Shown in pieces: positions 19,486-27,683 of a stretch of 64,000 nucleotides of DNA; the stretch's first letter is position 1; every line of letters begins with the position of its first letter. The notes below the pieces were generated by a model. It saw only the letters and a list, made by a program, of their open reading frames with translations, did no database searches and was not told the origin of the DNA. Position numbers and translations under genes: made by a program. The DNA is from Nocardia asteroides (GTDB taxonomy: Bacteria; Actinomycetota; Actinomycetes; Mycobacteriales; Mycobacteriaceae): the NCBI GenBank assembly GCA_019930625.1, contig CP082844.1:1674001-1738000 (forward strand). The letters run 5' to 3'.

Positions 19486-20871
19486 ATGCGACGACCGCGC
19501 GCCATGGTGCTCGATGAGGTGTGGCGCAAGCTCGGCGGTGTCGAACCGCTCAGCGGCCCGCACGGCGGTCCGCTGCGCCGGACCGTGAAGCTTCTGCTCG
19601 ACCCGCTGGTGATCCGTCCCGTGCAGAATCCACTGTGCGCGGGGCCGATCCTGACCGCCGACGGCGCGGTGTTGCTGGAGGCGCGCATCCAGGCGGCGGC
19701 CGATGTGTTGCGGGCGACGGCGGCCTGGTTCACCGTGCTCAAGCAGGTGCGGCGCACGCTGCGGATCACCGAGGGGCATCCGCAGGATCTGTATTTCCAG
19801 CGTTGTTTCGAGTTGGCGACCACCATGGGAATGCCGGATCCGGCGCGGGCGCGCGCGGTCGCGGAGGACGCGTTGCGCGAGATCCACGAGTACACCGCGG
19901 GACGCACCACGCAGGCGCTGAAGGAGTACCTGACCGACCGCGCACGGGAGCGCGAGTTGGCCGGGTTACTCGAGCTGGCCTGGCGGCGGCGCCCACCGAC
20001 CGTGCCGCAGGGCGCCGACCACGCCGCCGAGGTGGACGCCCTGCTGGAGGCCTGCGCGACGGCACGCCTGGGCCGGGACGCCGCCGACGGACAGCCCGCA
20101 CTGGACCGGCTGGTGGCCGACCATGCCGGTACACACACCGGAATCCGGCTGTGGCAGGACACCTCCGGCCGTTCGGCTCAGGAACTGGGTCTGACCGCGC
20201 ATCCGGTGCCGCTGCGCCCGGCGATCGGCTCCTCGGCCTCCAAATCGACCCTCGGGCTCCCCTTCGATCGCACCGTGTACGAGCGCGTGTTCACCGTGCT
20301 GCAGGCCTCCACCGACCGCGCGGAGCTGCCGCCGATCCCCGAGCTGGTCGACGCCGAGATCGCCCGGAGCTGTGCACCGTGGGCGCTGCTGGACGAGTCG
20401 CTGCGCGTGGCCGCGACGGCGGGAACCGCGCTGGCGACCGGCTTGGCGCCCATCGATCACCACCGCGAGCCGACGAGCCGACCGCGGCCGCGTCCGGCCG
20501 AAACGGAATCGGGCGCGGCACGATCCACGGCGCACCAGGCGGTCAACAGCCGCTGGCAGCGGGAGGCGTACGTCCTACAGGCCCGGCGACTGGTGGTGTG
20601 CGCCGACGCCGCCGAGCCGCCGACGGGTCCGCTGGCCGCCATCGCCGCCGAGCTGATCACGCCGTGGCGGCCATATCTGCGCCGGTTGTGGGTTCGCCTG
20701 CACGGCAGGGATGTCCGGGAATTCGCGATCTACGATCCGGACGAGCTGTGGGATCTGCTCGACGGCGTGGCGCGGTCGGTCATCCTGGACCATCGCACGC
20801 GAGTCAAGCGGGCGCTGAGCGTCCGGGTGAACGCGGGTGAGCCGGACGCGGCGGAATCGAAGGCGAGCTGA
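19486..20871 (+). CDS. Unknown protein, first gene of the TPR-CHAT operon
   Basis: A 461-residue soluble protein I do not recognise. It is rich in Ala, Leu and Arg and looks almost entirely helical, with a Pro/Arg-rich break near residues 325-340 and no membrane segment or signal peptide. ATG 19486 lies 6 bases after TACACT (19474-19479), consistent with a leaderless start; ATG 19504 is an alternative. Its stop overlaps the next start (TGATG), so it is the head of a four-gene unit with a second unknown protein, a TPR protein and a CHAT protease. In such a unit it may be a sensor, target or adaptor for the protease; this is inference. Confidence 0.75.
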   Translation: MRRPRAMVLDEVWRKLGGVEPLSGPHGGPLRRTVKLLLDPLVIRPVQNPLCAGPILTADGAVLLEARIQAAADVLRATAAWFTVLKQVRRTLRITEGHPQDLYFQRCFELATTMGMPDPARARAVAEDALREIHEYTAGRTTQALKEYLTDRARERELAGLLELAWRRRPPTVPQGADHAAEVDALLEACATARLGRDAADGQPALDRLVADHAGTHTGIRLWQDTSGRSAQELGLTAHPVPLRPAIGSSASKSTLGLPFDRTVYERVFTVLQASTDRAELPPIPELVDAEIARSCAPWALLDESLRVAATAGTALATGLAPIDHHREPTSRPRPRPAETESGAARSTAHQAVNSRWQREAYVLQARRLVVCADAAEPPTGPLAAIAAELITPWRPYLRRLWVRLHGRDVREFAIYDPDELWDLLDGVARSVILDHRTRVKRALSVRVNAGEPDAAESKAS

Positions 20872-21893
20872 TGAGCACCACCGTACGCATCCGCCGTCGA
20901 AACGACCTGTGGATCATCGCGCCGGACGACGCTCCTACCGTCGTGGACGACACGGCCGGGATGGACGTACTCATCCTCGAAGTGGCGGGCGGGCATTTGA
21001 CCTGGAGCCTGCTCGCCGGGCAGCCGACCCCGGCGGCGGTGATCGATGATCTCGTCCTCGCACAGGAGTGGATCTGGGCGGTGTACGGCCCGGAGGTGTC
21101 CCTCGCACTCGACGAAACACCGGGCGATGAAGGGGAATACCCGGCCGAACCCGCGCTGCCGGACATCACCGCGCGCGCTTGGCGGCTCGGCTACGCCCGT
21201 TGGGCGGCGCGCTGGTGGCCCGCATCGACATTGGACGGCATCGCCCCGCTGGACGAGCGCCTGCTGGAAGACGAGATCGCCGCCTTGAGCGAGGAATGCG
21301 ACTTGATCGTCGACGGGGCCGACGCCGTGGCCGAGGAGCGCACATTCGTCGAGACGCTCGGGCGCGCGGAGGACTACGCGCTGGCCGCCGGACCGGCCAC
21401 GGCCGTCGCGCCCGGCGCGCTGGTCGTGGCCAGAGGCACCGCGGGGTGGGACTGGAATCGCTGCCCGCCAGGTCTGCTCGACGCCTCGGAACGCGCCGTG
21501 TCCTGGGAAGTGGTGCGCGAGGCCGGTGCGACGATCGTGCGGGTGAGCGCGGTCGCCGCACCGTTCTCGGTCGCGGACGTCCCCGCGCACCTGCACCCCC
21601 GGGCCGGAATCCGCACCGCGGCCGACGCCGTCGACGTGCCATTGCTCCGCGATGGCGATCTCTGGCAGGCCGAGACCGCGGCTCCGGCCGGTGCGGAAGC
21701 GGGCGTCACCGTACGCGTCTACGTGCCGGGCGTCGGCGTGGACGAGCCGGAGCCGGATGCCGCGTCCCGCCGGGCACGGATTCGCGAGCTGGTCACGGCG
21801 CGGCTGCGCCGGACGGCCGACGCACCCGGCAACCCCGTCGACACGCTTCTGCTGGCGGAAATCGCCGCAGCAGCATCGGATTCGGATTTCTGA
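20871..21893 (+). CDS. Unknown acidic protein, second gene of the TPR-CHAT operon
   Basis: A 340-residue acidic, Trp-rich soluble protein with no recognised domain. The N-terminal ~75 residues form a possible alpha/beta unit (RIRRRNDLWIIAPDD, then WSLLAGQPTPAAVIDDLVLA). The middle is helical (~95-175), and the C-terminal third looks beta-rich with a short helical tail. No signal peptide or membrane segment. Its ATG shares one base with the upstream TGA, and the next start follows its stop by 1 base, so it is co-translated with its neighbours. Function unknown. Confidence 0.75.
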   Translation: MSTTVRIRRRNDLWIIAPDDAPTVVDDTAGMDVLILEVAGGHLTWSLLAGQPTPAAVIDDLVLAQEWIWAVYGPEVSLALDETPGDEGEYPAEPALPDITARAWRLGYARWAARWWPASTLDGIAPLDERLLEDEIAALSEECDLIVDGADAVAEERTFVETLGRAEDYALAAGPATAVAPGALVVARGTAGWDWNRCPPGLLDASERAVSWEVVREAGATIVRVSAVAAPFSVADVPAHLHPRAGIRTAADAVDVPLLRDGDLWQAETAAPAGAEAGVTVRVYVPGVGVDEPEPDAASRRARIRELVTARLRRTADAPGNPVDTLLLAEIAAAASDSDF

Positions 21894-21894
21894 C

Positions 21895-23421
21895 ATGGCC
21901 GACGAGACCCCCGACGACGGCCGCGAACTGCTCGCCGCGGGCGCGGCCGCCTACACCCGCGGGGACACGGCCGAGGCCCAACGCCTGTTCGAGGACGCCG
22001 CCGAGCGAACCACCGGCGACATCCGGCTCGGCGCGATCATCAACGCCGCGAGCATGGCCGACGAACTCGGCGACCACGCCGCCTCGCTCGCCCTCTACCG
22101 CTCGGCGCTGGCCGAAATGCCGGAGCACGCACCGCGATTGCGGCCCAACGCCCTGGTCAACATGTCCCAGGCGCTACAACACCTCGGTGAACTCCACCAA
22201 GCGCAGGCGGCGCTGGAGCAGGCGCGGGCCTTGCTCGCCGATAACACCGACGCCGACCTGGGCGTGCTGCGCGTTGCTTGTTCGCTCTCCCTGACCGCCG
22301 TCGCGTTGCACCGGCAGAACTGGGCCTACGCCGCCGAACTGGCCACCGAATCGCTGGAGGCGGCGCGTCGTTTCGCGCCGCAACTGGCCGGCCATCCGCT
22401 GATGAATCTCGCGGCCACCTACTTCGAGACCGGACGCCACGACTTGGCCGTCGATTTCGCGCGGCAGGCGCTTGCCGCGTTCGAGTCGGCGGGCGATCGC
22501 AACGCGGTCGCCGAGACCGAACAGAATCTCGCCACCATGCTCGTGCGCCTCGAGCGGTACGACGAGGCACAGGCCCCGCTGCGATCCAGTCAGCGATATT
22601 TCGAACAGGCGGGGCTCGCGCACCGAGCCGGAATCGGTCTCAAGACCATCGGATTTCTGGCTGAGGGCCGCGGCGAACTGACGGATGCGCGGGATCTCTA
22701 CGCGCGGAGCCTGGCGTATTTCATCGAGTCGGGCGCCGTGCTCGACGCGGCCGATCTGCGCATCCGTTCGGCCACCGCGGCTTTCAAGACGGGCCGAGTA
22801 GGCGAATGCGAGCAACTGCTGGCGGAAGCGTTCGCGATCTACGCCGAGCGCGGCCTCGGACTGCACTGCGCCCAGCTCGATTTCTGGCACGCGACGCTGC
22901 TGGAAGGCGCGATCGAAGCGGCCGAAGCGCCGACGGCACAGCTGCTCACGCAAGCGGTCGGCATCGCCGTTCCGGCCGCGCTGGCCATCGACGCCGTGCG
23001 CTACACGCTGCCGAACGGCACGCAGCGCGAACAGTGGAAACGCCGGATCGCCGACCCGGCGATGCGGTTGGCCTTCCGCTTCGCCTATCTGTCCGGCAAC
23101 GGGCTCCTTGTCGCCGATCTGATCGAGACACAGAGTGCTGGAACGGCTTTAGCGCTCGATCGGGCCGAGCGGGTGACCCCTGCGCGGCTACCGCTCGAAT
23201 TGCCGGACCCGCCCGAGGACTTCACCGATCATCCCGGCAGCGCCGCACTCCAACTGGGCGCCGCCCTGGCCGAGGTCGCCGCCGAGGTGGGCCTGCCGGT
23301 CGCGCCGCCGCCGCGCCTGGCACTGGCCGCGGAGGGACGGATCGCACTCGAACCGTTCATCGCCGCCGCCGAACAGCGTTACGGCCGGGTGATCCGCGAC
23401 GATCGGGTGCTGACGGTATGA
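21895..23421 (+). CDS. TPR-repeat protein
   Basis: A 508-residue soluble protein made mostly of tetratricopeptide helices. Repeats are visible through at least residues 10-340 with the usual A-x-x-x-G/Y-x-x-G...A pattern, for example LLAAGAAAYTRGDTAEAQRL, LATMLVRLERYDEAQAPLR and GRGELTDARDLYARSLAYF. The last ~110 residues are Pro/Ala-rich and less regular. TPR solenoids bind peptides or whole proteins. The stop overlaps the start of the CHAT gene (ATGA, 23418-23421). TPR proteins paired with CHAT proteases commonly hold or activate the protease, as in the type III-E CRISPR Craspase and several Aravind-lab conflict systems. Here it is the obvious regulator or sensor candidate. Confidence 0.88.
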   Translation: MADETPDDGRELLAAGAAAYTRGDTAEAQRLFEDAAERTTGDIRLGAIINAASMADELGDHAASLALYRSALAEMPEHAPRLRPNALVNMSQALQHLGELHQAQAALEQARALLADNTDADLGVLRVACSLSLTAVALHRQNWAYAAELATESLEAARRFAPQLAGHPLMNLAATYFETGRHDLAVDFARQALAAFESAGDRNAVAETEQNLATMLVRLERYDEAQAPLRSSQRYFEQAGLAHRAGIGLKTIGFLAEGRGELTDARDLYARSLAYFIESGAVLDAADLRIRSATAAFKTGRVGECEQLLAEAFAIYAERGLGLHCAQLDFWHATLLEGAIEAAEAPTAQLLTQAVGIAVPAALAIDAVRYTLPNGTQREQWKRRIADPAMRLAFRFAYLSGNGLLVADLIETQSAGTALALDRAERVTPARLPLELPDPPEDFTDHPGSAALQLGAALAEVAAEVGLPVAPPPRLALAAEGRIALEPFIAAAEQRYGRVIRDDRVLTV

Positions 23422-24674
23422 CGCGACCGACCGTGCACATCCGCATGGCGGACGCGGGAGACGTCTACGTGTCGTGGCGGTGGACCGATGACAACGCGCC
23501 CCGCGGCGTGGGCGTGCTGCCGGAGGAGGCGGTCGTGCGGGCGGTCGGACTGCTCGCCGACGCGCTTCCACGACCCGCCGAGTCCGGTGGTCTCGAGCAG
23601 GCTCTCGCCTCCGGCGCATTCGCCGACTATGAGCGTGAGTACTCGATGGCACAGGCGCTTTCCCGCGCGCTGCTGCCCTACGGCCTGGCCGCGCAGCTCT
23701 ACGAACTGTGGCAGCGCGGCGTGCGCCCGCACATCCGGTTGCAACCGTCACCGCGTCTTGCCCAGGTGCCGTGGGAACTCATCGCGCCGGACCGCGACGT
23801 CCGGCTGATCGACATCGCCGACGTCAGCCTGGTCGCTCCGGCGAGTGTCGTGCAGGCGCCGGGACGGATCGCGCGCACATGGGCCGAGACCGCCGCGAGC
23901 CCGGTCGTCGCGGTGCTGGATCCGCGAGTTCCCGGGTTCCGCGCCGATTCCACGCTCGGCTCGGTACTCGGCCGGATGACCGCCGAGGCGCCACTCGCGC
24001 AACGGATGGCCGGTTACGCCGCGAACGATCGACTGCGGCCCGCGGTGCGAAGCCCGGTGGACGCCTTCCGGCGCACCGATGTCGACCGCGTCTGGCTCGG
24101 CGCCGCCCTGCGCGCCGGCGCGAGTCGCTTGATCTACGTCGGGCATGTCACCGCCGCCGCGCCCGAATCCGGCCGTAGCGAGGACGCCGAATTGCACCTC
24201 GCCTGCACCGCCGACGCCATCGGCTTCGCCGAGCCATCCCGCACGCACCGCCCGCTCTCGGCCAAGGACCTGCTGCTCGGCACGTACACCCTCGACACCG
24301 ATCCCGTGGCAGGAGCACAACTGTGGCCGATGCCGAGCCGGGTCGCGCTGATCGCCTGCGAGAGCGGCGGCGACCTGCGCTTCAGCGAGGCGCTGGGCCT
24401 GACTGCCGCGATGATCACCGGCGGCGCGGAACTGGTCACGGCCAGCAGATGGGCACTGCCTACCGATTTCGCCTTCCAGCGCATCGCGGGCGCACCGCCG
24501 CAAGCGCGGCCGCTCCAGGAGGCGGTCTGCGCCATCGACGGGTCGCACGAACAACCCGACCCGGTCACCGCGCTCGCCCAGTGGCAGCGCGGACGGCTTG
24601 CGGCGTGGCGTGACACCGGTGAAATCGAGTACTCCCCCGTGCTCTGGGCGGCATTCGCCACCGTGTGCGCCTGA
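23418..24674 (+). CDS. CHAT-domain (caspase-like) protease
   Basis: A 418-residue protein whose C-terminal two thirds match the CHAT clan of cysteine proteases. A LAQVPWELI strand is at ~114-122, the catalytic His is at 243 in LIYVGHV, and the catalytic Cys is at 314 in VALIACESGG, followed by LGLTAAMITGGAELVTASRWALP (~327-348), the usual core continuation. Both dyad residues are intact, so it is probably an active protease. The first ~110 residues are a separate helical domain. Translation is coupled to the TPR gene by a 4-base overlap. CHAT proteins are known in programmed cell death and antiphage systems; the target here is unknown. Confidence 0.88.
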   Translation: MTRPTVHIRMADAGDVYVSWRWTDDNAPRGVGVLPEEAVVRAVGLLADALPRPAESGGLEQALASGAFADYEREYSMAQALSRALLPYGLAAQLYELWQRGVRPHIRLQPSPRLAQVPWELIAPDRDVRLIDIADVSLVAPASVVQAPGRIARTWAETAASPVVAVLDPRVPGFRADSTLGSVLGRMTAEAPLAQRMAGYAANDRLRPAVRSPVDAFRRTDVDRVWLGAALRAGASRLIYVGHVTAAAPESGRSEDAELHLACTADAIGFAEPSRTHRPLSAKDLLLGTYTLDTDPVAGAQLWPMPSRVALIACESGGDLRFSEALGLTAAMITGGAELVTASRWALPTDFAFQRIAGAPPQARPLQEAVCAIDGSHEQPDPVTALAQWQRGRLAAWRDTGEIEYSPVLWAAFATVCA

Positions 24675-24893
24675 CCCGGGCAAACCGCACCCCAGTGCTT
24701 CCATATACCTCTCTACGTGCGGCGATGCCGTGAAAGCCGATCTAAATCGGGTAACGCTACTACTGCGCAAACTGACACTCGGCATCGAACGTGTGGATAA
24801 GCTCGAACGCCGTCACCCATCACGAGTTCTGATCAGGAGAAGTAGCTACACCAGTCGGATGACCGTCTCGACCGGCCTCTGAGGAGCCCACCA

Positions 24894-25151
24894 ATGCGCT
24901 ACTACGCCGTCTACGACAACGACGGAAACATCGCCACCATCCTCGGCCAACCCGACGACGCGCCGCCCCTGCGCCCCGCCGCCTTCGACCGGGGACAGCG
25001 GATCATCGAACTGGTTCTACCGGAAGGGGTCCTGGACCCCGCCGACCCGGACAACCTGACCGCCCTGCTCGCCCTGGTCGCGGACCGCCGAGCCGAGGCG
25101 ACGGCTTCGCACCGGCCTTCCCGCACCCCTACCGACATGGGCGCCCGCTGA
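24894..25151 (+). CDS. Small hypothetical protein
   Basis: An 85-residue soluble protein beginning MRYYAVYDNDGNIATILGQP, a beta-hairpin-like start, followed by a Pro-rich middle and a helical C-terminal part. The ATG is preceded by GAGGAG with a good spacer. It lies 219 bases after the CHAT gene on the same strand, far enough for its own promoter; I see no other gene in that gap. Function unknown. Confidence 0.6.
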   Translation: MRYYAVYDNDGNIATILGQPDDAPPLRPAAFDRGQRIIELVLPEGVLDPADPDNLTALLALVADRRAEATASHRPSRTPTDMGAR

Positions 25152-25186
25152 TCGCGGGCCGATAGACGCGCGGCATCGCCGCCTGG

Positions 25187-25591
25187 TCACGCCCGCGTGA
25201 GAGCGACCACCGGGATGACGCGCGAAGTCTTCATCTCGTGTTCGGCGAAGAACGGATAGGCGTTCTTCAGCATGGCCCAGGTGCGGGCCCGGTCGTCGCC
25301 GGTGAGTGGTGTGGCCAGCGCCGAATAGGTCTCGTCGTCCACCTCGACGGTGACGTGCGGGTCTTTTCGCAGGTTCAAGTACCAGTCGGGGTGTCGGGGG
25401 GCACCGATGTTCGAACCGACGACCAACAGGCGATCACTCTCGCGGTGGAACATCATCGGGGTGGTGTACGGGGCGCCGGTTCTGCGGCCGATCGTGGTCA
25501 GCAGGACGAGACGGTCGCGGCGCATGCCGTCGATCTCGCCGCCCGCTCGGAATTGAGCGATGGTTCGCCGATTGATCTCCTTGACGTCCAC
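25187..25591 (-). CDS. DDN-like nitroreductase/deazaflavin-dependent oxidoreductase
   Basis: A 134-residue split-barrel protein of the F420-dependent FDOR family related to mycobacterial Ddn. Typical signatures are LLTTIGRRTGAPYTTPMMF, LLVVGSNIGAPRHPDWYLNL and DPHVTVEV. Members use reduced F420 to reduce quinones or nitro compounds, often at the membrane. The GTG at 25591 is preceded by an excellent GGGAGGTGA. A hydrolase gene lies 96 bases upstream on the same strand; co-transcription is possible. The specific substrate cannot be inferred. Confidence 0.88.
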   Translation of the reverse strand: MDVKEINRRTIAQFRAGGEIDGMRRDRLVLLTTIGRRTGAPYTTPMMFHRESDRLLVVGSNIGAPRHPDWYLNLRKDPHVTVEVDDETYSALATPLTGDDRARTWAMLKNAYPFFAEHEMKTSRVIPVVALTRA

Positions 25592-25687
25592 GGTTCACCT
25601 CCCTTGCTGTGGGGACGAGGCTCAGCTTTCCCTCCGGCCGCGCGCGCTGTCCGGGGAACGCCGGGATCAACGGCGCCGCCTGCGCGT

Positions 25688-26527
25688 TCAGTCGCGATGG
25701 GCGAGCAGGTGCTGCATCAGCAGCCGGGTCAGCGCCTCGGACGCCTCCTCCGGAACCCAGTGCGAGACGTCCTCGAGCATTTCGAATCGGTACGGACCGG
25801 ACACGTATTTCCCGGTGGCCAGTGCCGCGGTGGACCCGAAAACAGCGTCCTCGGTGCCCCACACGTACAGGGTGGGAACGCACGCCGGGCCGATCGAACC
25901 CGCGAGAGGCATGGCGCGATACCAGTTCAGTGCCGCGGTGAGGGCGCCCGGCAGCGCCAACCTGCGTACATACTCCTCGACGCGTTCCTCCGGGATCTTC
26001 CACTCGAAGATCCGGCGCAGCGCGGCACCGTCGTCGGCGAGTAAGCCGCGCTCCGCGGTGCGCGGCTGACGCAGCGTCGTCAGGTGGTGGGACCGCTGCG
26101 CTTGGTCCTCGTCCTCGGCGATCGCCTGCTGGAGCGCGGCCGGGTGCGGATGCGACACCGCGCTGAACGTACGGACCCGCTCCGGCAGCTCGGCCGCCGT
26201 CGCCCATCCGACCTGCGCGCCGCAGTCGTGCCCGATCAGGTCGAAGCGCTCCCACCCCAGCGCGTCGGCGATCGCCACCACGTCACCGACCAGTTCCTCC
26301 AGCCGGTACTCGGCGGCTCGCTCGGGTCGCACCCCGGGTGAGTATCCACGCTGATCGGGCGCTACGGCGTGGCACCCGCCGCCGCCCAGTGCGCCGAGCT
26401 GGAACTCCCACTCGCGCGCGCCCTCGGGAAACCCGTGCAGCAACAGCACCTCCCGGCCGCCGGGGGCGCCGGCGGCCAGTACGTCGAAGGTTCCCGCCGC
26501 GGTGCGAATCTCGAGTTCGTCGATCAC
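25688..26527 (-). CDS. Alpha/beta hydrolase, epoxide-hydrolase-like
   Basis: A 279-residue alpha/beta-hydrolase. The oxyanion-hole motif HGFPEG (31-36) and a nucleophile elbow with Asp instead of Ser (GHDCGAQ, D101) point to the epoxide hydrolase/haloalkane dehalogenase branch. WGTEDAVF (C-terminal third) would supply the acid and the His in EDVSHWVPEE the base of the triad. The likely reaction is addition of water to an epoxide through an ester intermediate; the substrate is unknown. It stands upstream of the DDN-like gene and may be transcribed with it. Confidence 0.85.
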   Translation of the reverse strand: MIDELEIRTAAGTFDVLAAGAPGGREVLLLHGFPEGAREWEFQLGALGGGGCHAVAPDQRGYSPGVRPERAAEYRLEELVGDVVAIADALGWERFDLIGHDCGAQVGWATAAELPERVRTFSAVSHPHPAALQQAIAEDEDQAQRSHHLTTLRQPRTAERGLLADDGAALRRIFEWKIPEERVEEYVRRLALPGALTAALNWYRAMPLAGSIGPACVPTLYVWGTEDAVFGSTAALATGKYVSGPYRFEMLEDVSHWVPEEASEALTRLLMQHLLAHRD

Positions 26528-26560
26528 CCGCCCGACTCTAGAACCGGGTACCGACGGTCG

Positions 26561-26857
26561 TCAGTGCTCGTCGAAGTGTCCGTCGTGGGGGGCGTGGCGG
26601 TGGCCGTCGTGCACGTAGTCGACATGATCCCCGTGCTGGACGGCCTCGTGACCGCAGTTGGGGCCGTGCTGATGCGGATGATCGGAGCACTCGGTATGCC
26701 CGGACCGCTCGCATTCGTCGTAGTGACCTTGGTGTTCGCGGTGCAGATGACCATCGTGGGCGTAGTCGATGTGATCGCCGTGCTGGAACGCCGTGTGCCC
26801 GCAGTCGGGGCCGTGGACATGATCGTGGCCGGTGTGCTGCGCATGTGCTGTGGTCAT
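26561..26857 (-). CDS. His-rich metal-binding protein
   Basis: A 98-residue protein in which about a quarter of the residues are His. It consists of two near copies of one unit: HGPDCGHTAFQHGDHIDYAH at ~15-34 and HGPNCGHEAVQHGDHVDYVH at ~64-83, joined by DGHLH/DGHRH stretches. The density of His, Cys and Asp implies binding of zinc, nickel or copper; related proteins are widespread in actinobacteria as small unnamed metal binders. It is soluble with no signal peptide, so storage or buffering in the cytoplasm is likely. AGAGGGG precedes the ATG. A 10-bp palindrome lies upstream. Confidence 0.85.
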   Translation of the reverse strand: MTTAHAQHTGHDHVHGPDCGHTAFQHGDHIDYAHDGHLHREHQGHYDECERSGHTECSDHPHQHGPNCGHEAVQHGDHVDYVHDGHRHAPHDGHFDEH

Positions 26858-26915
26858 CGAATTCCCCTCTTTCCTGGCGCGGACAGCTGGAATCGTGATG
26901 AGGAATACATTAGCA

Positions 26916-26925
26916 GATGCGCATC
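26916..26925. promoter_or_regulatory. Palindrome upstream of the His-rich gene
   Basis: GATGCGCATC is a perfect 10-bp palindrome 59 bases before the ATG of the His-rich gene, in an otherwise AT-richer stretch. It could be half of a metal-regulator site; it does not match the mycobacterial Zur box that I know. Confidence 0.25.
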
Positions 26926-26957
26926 AATAGCGATTACCCAGCGAGTGCTGACACGCC

Positions 26958-27683
26958 TCAGAGCACCTGGGACAGAAACCTCTGCAGTCTCGGCGTCTGC
27001 GCGTCGCCGAACAGGGCGTCGGGCGAGCCGGTTTCCACGACCTGCCCTTGATCCATGAAGACGACGCTGTCGGACACGGTGCGGGCGAAGCCCATCTCGT
27101 GCGTCACCACGACCATCGACATGCCGCCGGAAGCGAGGTCGGCCATCAGGGCGAGCACCCCCTTCACCAGCTCGGGGTCCAGGGCCGAGGTGGCCTCGTC
27201 GAAGAACATGATCTCCGGCCGCATCGCCAGCGCCCGCGCGATGGCGACACGCTGCTGTTGCCCGCCCGACAGATTGGCGGGCCGGGTATCGGCCTTGTCG
27301 GCCAAGCCGACGATCTCCAGTTGCTCGACCGCCAACGCCCGCGCCTGGTCCTTGGACAGGCCGCGCAACTTGCGTGGACCGAGCGCGACGTTCTCCGCGA
27401 CGGTCTTGTGCGGAAACAGGTTGAATTGCTGGAACACCATGCCGATGCGCTGACGCAGCCGGTCCGGGTTCTCGGTGAGCACGGACTTGCCGTCCAGCAG
27501 CACGTCGCCCTGGTCCGGCTCGTACAGCCGGTTCAGCACGCGCAGCAGGGTCGACTTCCCCGACCCGGACGGCCCGATGACGGTGGCGGTCTTGCCCGCG
27601 TCGACGTGGATGTCGATCCCGCGCAGCACGTGGTTGTGCCCCAACGTCAGATGCAGTCCGGTACCGGTGAGGGAGGCACTCAT
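26958..27683 (-). CDS. Amino-acid ABC transporter ATPase (GlnQ-like)
   Basis: A 241-residue ABC ATPase of the polar amino-acid uptake group. It has Walker A GPSGSGKST (~37-45), the Q-loop FQQFNLFPHKTV, the signature LSGGQQQRVAIARAL (~138-152), Walker B IMFFDEATSALD, and the H-loop VVTHEMGF. It powers import by the fused binding protein/permease encoded directly upstream: the stop TAG of that gene is followed at once by this ATG. Length and motifs are complete. Confidence 0.93.
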   Translation of the reverse strand: MSASLTGTGLHLTLGHNHVLRGIDIHVDAGKTATVIGPSGSGKSTLLRVLNRLYEPDQGDVLLDGKSVLTENPDRLRQRIGMVFQQFNLFPHKTVAENVALGPRKLRGLSKDQARALAVEQLEIVGLADKADTRPANLSGGQQQRVAIARALAMRPEIMFFDEATSALDPELVKGVLALMADLASGGMSMVVVTHEMGFARTVSDSVVFMDQGQVVETGSPDALFGDAQTPRLQRFLSQVL

